From the NCBI RefSeq assembly GCF_000566685.1, contig NZ_AZQN01000002.1, forward strand, positions 310,001-374,000: DNA of 64,000 bases, given 5' to 3'. This DNA comes from Dyadobacter tibetensis Y620-1 (GTDB lineage Bacteria > Bacteroidota > Bacteroidia > Cytophagales > Spirosomataceae). A model generated the notes under the pieces. The model worked only from the letters and a program-made list of their open reading frames with translations, did not search any database and was not told the origin of the DNA. Position 1 is the first letter of the stretch. The number at the start of each line of letters is the position of its first letter. Both the position numbers and the translations under genes were made by a program. Shown piece by piece: positions 62,161-64,000 of this stretch.

Positions 62161-63900
62161 TTAGCTCTCTACCAACCATTCATCGATAGATGCAATTTCG
62201 TTCAGACTATTATAAGTATATATTTGAAAATCAACCACTCCGGCATAGAAGCGAGTCAGAGAATCGGCTCTCTGGCTGGTCTCGGTCAGTAAAGGATGAC
62301 GGGGTAGAGCAATCAGGTCTTCCACATCAATAATAGACTCCTTAAACATCATCGGTTTGGATAATACATAATAGCGCCCATCTTCAGCGTGAAGGACAGG
62401 AATGGCCTGTTTATTTCCACTGGCATTGATCGTTCCGAAGTGCTGACGAGCCTGGAGATATCCTTCCTGTGTAGGCTCAAACACGATTCCGATCTTAGGT
62501 TTTGGTAGCTGTTGCTGCAAAAAGATACGCTCGTCTAAACGTGCTAACAGATCGCGCCATTGCCAGGTATTTTTCCCCAGTCGAATACGCTCTCTCAAGG
62601 ACTGTCTAATCAGATAAGTAAGCGCCTGCGTGACGTCTAATCCTATTTCTGCCATCTGTTTAAAGATGAAGGAGGTGGGTGACATGCCTGGAATGGTATT
62701 AGGGTCGTGGAGCAGAATATCTCCATCGGCTGTCAGAAAGCCATCTATGCGTACACAAGCCGTAAAGCCCAGGCGTTGGAATACCTCTGCTATCATCTTC
62801 TGAATTTCCTGGTTCTTACTCAGGGAGGTATCTACCGGAATACGTTTGCGACTGGCCCCGGGACGATACTTTGCATTGAAGTCGAATACCTCCACCATTT
62901 TGATAACCTCACTGGGCGGAAGGGCAAGGGGTTGCCCGTCGTCAAACTGTATGCAGCCGCAAGAAAACTCCTGGCCTTCAATGAACGTCTCTATCAGTAC
63001 CTGGTCTTCGGCATTGGCACTGCTCAACATTAGCTCTGCGGCCTGGCTGTTGGCAAAATATTCGTCGGCAAAAGCAATCAGCTGAGCAGGGTGGTACAAT
63101 ACTGTTGCCCCATTAGCTGTAACGGGAAACCCTATGCCTTCATCCAAATTCGCCATTTTCTGGCCAAAGCTTATTTTTTCTTCTAGGCTGAGCACCGACC
63201 AAGCCTTGGAAAGAATATTTACCTGGAAAAAGCATTGATTAACGGCCTCCACAAATGACTCAAGCGAATCTTCCTTGACAATAGCCACCCCTATTGAGGA
63301 CCCCTGATGAGGGGCCTTGATGACCAGAGGCAAGCCCAGATGTTTTTTAAGAACCTGAAAAAGAATACCATATTCCTGAGGAATCCATTGCTGATGGGTC
63401 AGGGTCCAGCTTTTTTTCTGTTGCTGATTAACCAATTCTATCAGATCATTCTGAAGGATCTTGTCGATGGCCAGTGCAGAACCCATTAAGCCAGGACCGC
63501 TATAGGGCATTCGGTACCATTCCAGCAGACCTTGAATGGCACCATCTTCGCAGTCGGGACCGTGCATGGCCAAAAAAGCAAAGTCGAAGTGCTGCCCAAA
63601 ATCTGCGGGCTGCACTTCGACTCCTATTTCTTCCGGAACAGATTGCTGAGCTAATTCCGGGAATGATTCTATATATAACCGAAATGGACTAGCAAGATCG
63701 GGAGCAACAGGATAAAATTCCCGTATTCCCGAACGATACATCAGGGATTTGTCGAGTTTTATAAAACGTCCGAAGCTATCCACAAAAATGGGAACAGGCT
63801 CAAACAAGGATTGATCCAGATATTCGAAGGCGGTTTTTCCTCCGGAAAAGGAAATCTCCCGCTCACGGGAAGGTCCACCAAAAAATATTCCTATACGCAT
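62161..63900 (-). CDS. D-alanine-D-alanine ligase-like ATP-grasp protein with duplicated N-domain
   Basis: 579 aa from ATG 63900 (a TTG three codons before is in frame). The N-domain (1-110) opens like Ddl: RIGIFFGGPSREREISFSGG. The ATP-grasp core (about 150-430) has LPLVIKAPHQGSSIGVAI, VLIETFIEGQEFSCG and VRIDGFLTADGDILLHDPNT ending in IPGMSP; the usual metal glutamate-asparagine pair is HDPN here, Asp for Glu. Standard Ddl is 310-360 aa. An extra C-terminal 114 residues (466-579) repeat the N-domain pattern: KIGIVFEP, then GRYYVLSKPMMFKESI versus N-terminal GRFIKLDKSLMYRSGI. It may ligate D-Ala or another substrate pair. A normal Ddl elsewhere in the genome cannot be excluded. Confidence 0.8.
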   Translation of the reverse strand: MRIGIFFGGPSREREISFSGGKTAFEYLDQSLFEPVPIFVDSFGRFIKLDKSLMYRSGIREFYPVAPDLASPFRLYIESFPELAQQSVPEEIGVEVQPADFGQHFDFAFLAMHGPDCEDGAIQGLLEWYRMPYSGPGLMGSALAIDKILQNDLIELVNQQQKKSWTLTHQQWIPQEYGILFQVLKKHLGLPLVIKAPHQGSSIGVAIVKEDSLESFVEAVNQCFFQVNILSKAWSVLSLEEKISFGQKMANLDEGIGFPVTANGATVLYHPAQLIAFADEYFANSQAAELMLSSANAEDQVLIETFIEGQEFSCGCIQFDDGQPLALPPSEVIKMVEVFDFNAKYRPGASRKRIPVDTSLSKNQEIQKMIAEVFQRLGFTACVRIDGFLTADGDILLHDPNTIPGMSPTSFIFKQMAEIGLDVTQALTYLIRQSLRERIRLGKNTWQWRDLLARLDERIFLQQQLPKPKIGIVFEPTQEGYLQARQHFGTINASGNKQAIPVLHAEDGRYYVLSKPMMFKESIIDVEDLIALPRHPLLTETSQRADSLTRFYAGVVDFQIYTYNSLNEIASIDEWLVES

Positions 63901-64000
63901 AAAAGGCAAGTAAATAATTCATTTTAAATGATTGTTGCAATATAACGCACATTTTAGGATGAACCAATTACTGTATAGGCTTCAGATAAAATAAAAGAAC
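63901..64000. other. Upstream region of the ligase-like gene
   Basis: No gene begins here. On the minus strand TATATTG near 63940 with TTGG about 20 nt upstream is a near match to the Bacteroidota promoter form, tentative only. Confidence 0.3.

Noticed and set aside
1..64000. CRISPR arrays, insertion sequences, tRNA and rRNA genes.
   Set aside because: No regularly spaced repeats, transposase-like frames with terminal inverted repeats, or cloverleaf/ribosomal RNA sequences were recognised on either strand.

Overview
The window looks like a chromosomal segment of a Bacteroidota bacterium, most likely of the order Cytophagales (Dyadobacter/Spirosoma-like; this placement is inferred). The evidence is two SusC/SusD pairs, an ECF sigma/FecR/STN-SusC relay, PorT-type outer-membrane barrels, DUF1080 and DUF6807 proteins, start sites that often lack a Shine-Dalgarno sequence, and repeated promoter-like boxes of the Bacteroidota form TAnnTTTG. 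I see no transposase, integrase, CRISPR array, rRNA or tRNA gene.

Layout. (1) 0.1-14.2 kb, minus strand: a carbohydrate-use region with an anti-sigma-like fragment, a heparinase II/III-type lyase, SusC/SusD, a sialate-O-acetylesterase-type esterase, a two-domain DUF1080 protein, a Tat-exported Gfo/Idh/MocA oxidoreductase and a DUF6807 protein. (2) 14.7-25 kb: alaS, oxyR, a PolX-type protein without its polymerase aspartates, a second DUF1080 protein, and the 'ligase-associated' exonuclease plus ATP-dependent DNA ligase, followed by small stress-type proteins (DUF4142, DUF2383). (3) 26-27.5 kb: a truncated AraC-type regulator, a stretch that looks decayed, and a small membrane protein. (4) 27.6-34.4 kb: an envelope region with two tandem LpxL/HtrB acyltransferases, a GT9 heptosyltransferase-like enzyme, an AguB-like amidase, a polytopic GT-C-like membrane protein and a divergent kinase-fold protein. 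(5) 34.6-42.5 kb: MobA-like, FdhD, DUF7009 and a YdeP/FdhF-type molybdoenzyme, then a sugar dehydrogenase-PKD-cytochrome c-CBM fusion and a glycerophosphodiesterase. (6) 42.5-46.9 kb: metX behind a SAM-I riboswitch, DUF721, an LD-carboxypeptidase, an SDR enzyme and an outer-membrane barrel. (7) 47.2-56.2 kb, plus strand: ECF sigma, FecR, STN-SusC, SusD and a haem-c/FG-GAP lipoprotein. (8) 56.2-63.9 kb, minus strand: a carboxypeptidase-regulatory-domain protein, phosphohexomutase, a GH63-like glucosidase and an unusual D-Ala-D-Ala-ligase-like protein.

How genes work together. Regions 1 and 7 are two nutrient-uptake systems with different control. SusC of region 7 has the STN domain needed for FecR/sigma signalling, while SusC of region 1 lacks it. 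Region 4 looks like lipid A/LPS-type work. Region 5 carries the maturation factors of a molybdoenzyme next to the enzyme itself.

Most notable observations: a SAM-I riboswitch in front of metX; a D-Ala-D-Ala-ligase-like protein whose N-terminal domain appears to be repeated at its C-terminus; a kinase-fold protein paired with a membrane glycosyltransferase-like gene; a PolX that keeps a complete PHP site but has lost all three polymerase aspartates; a FecR-type protein reduced to its N-domain and membrane anchor; and an intrinsic terminator at 14.3 kb with no gene in front of it. All calls are from reading the sequence; no database search or folding program was run.
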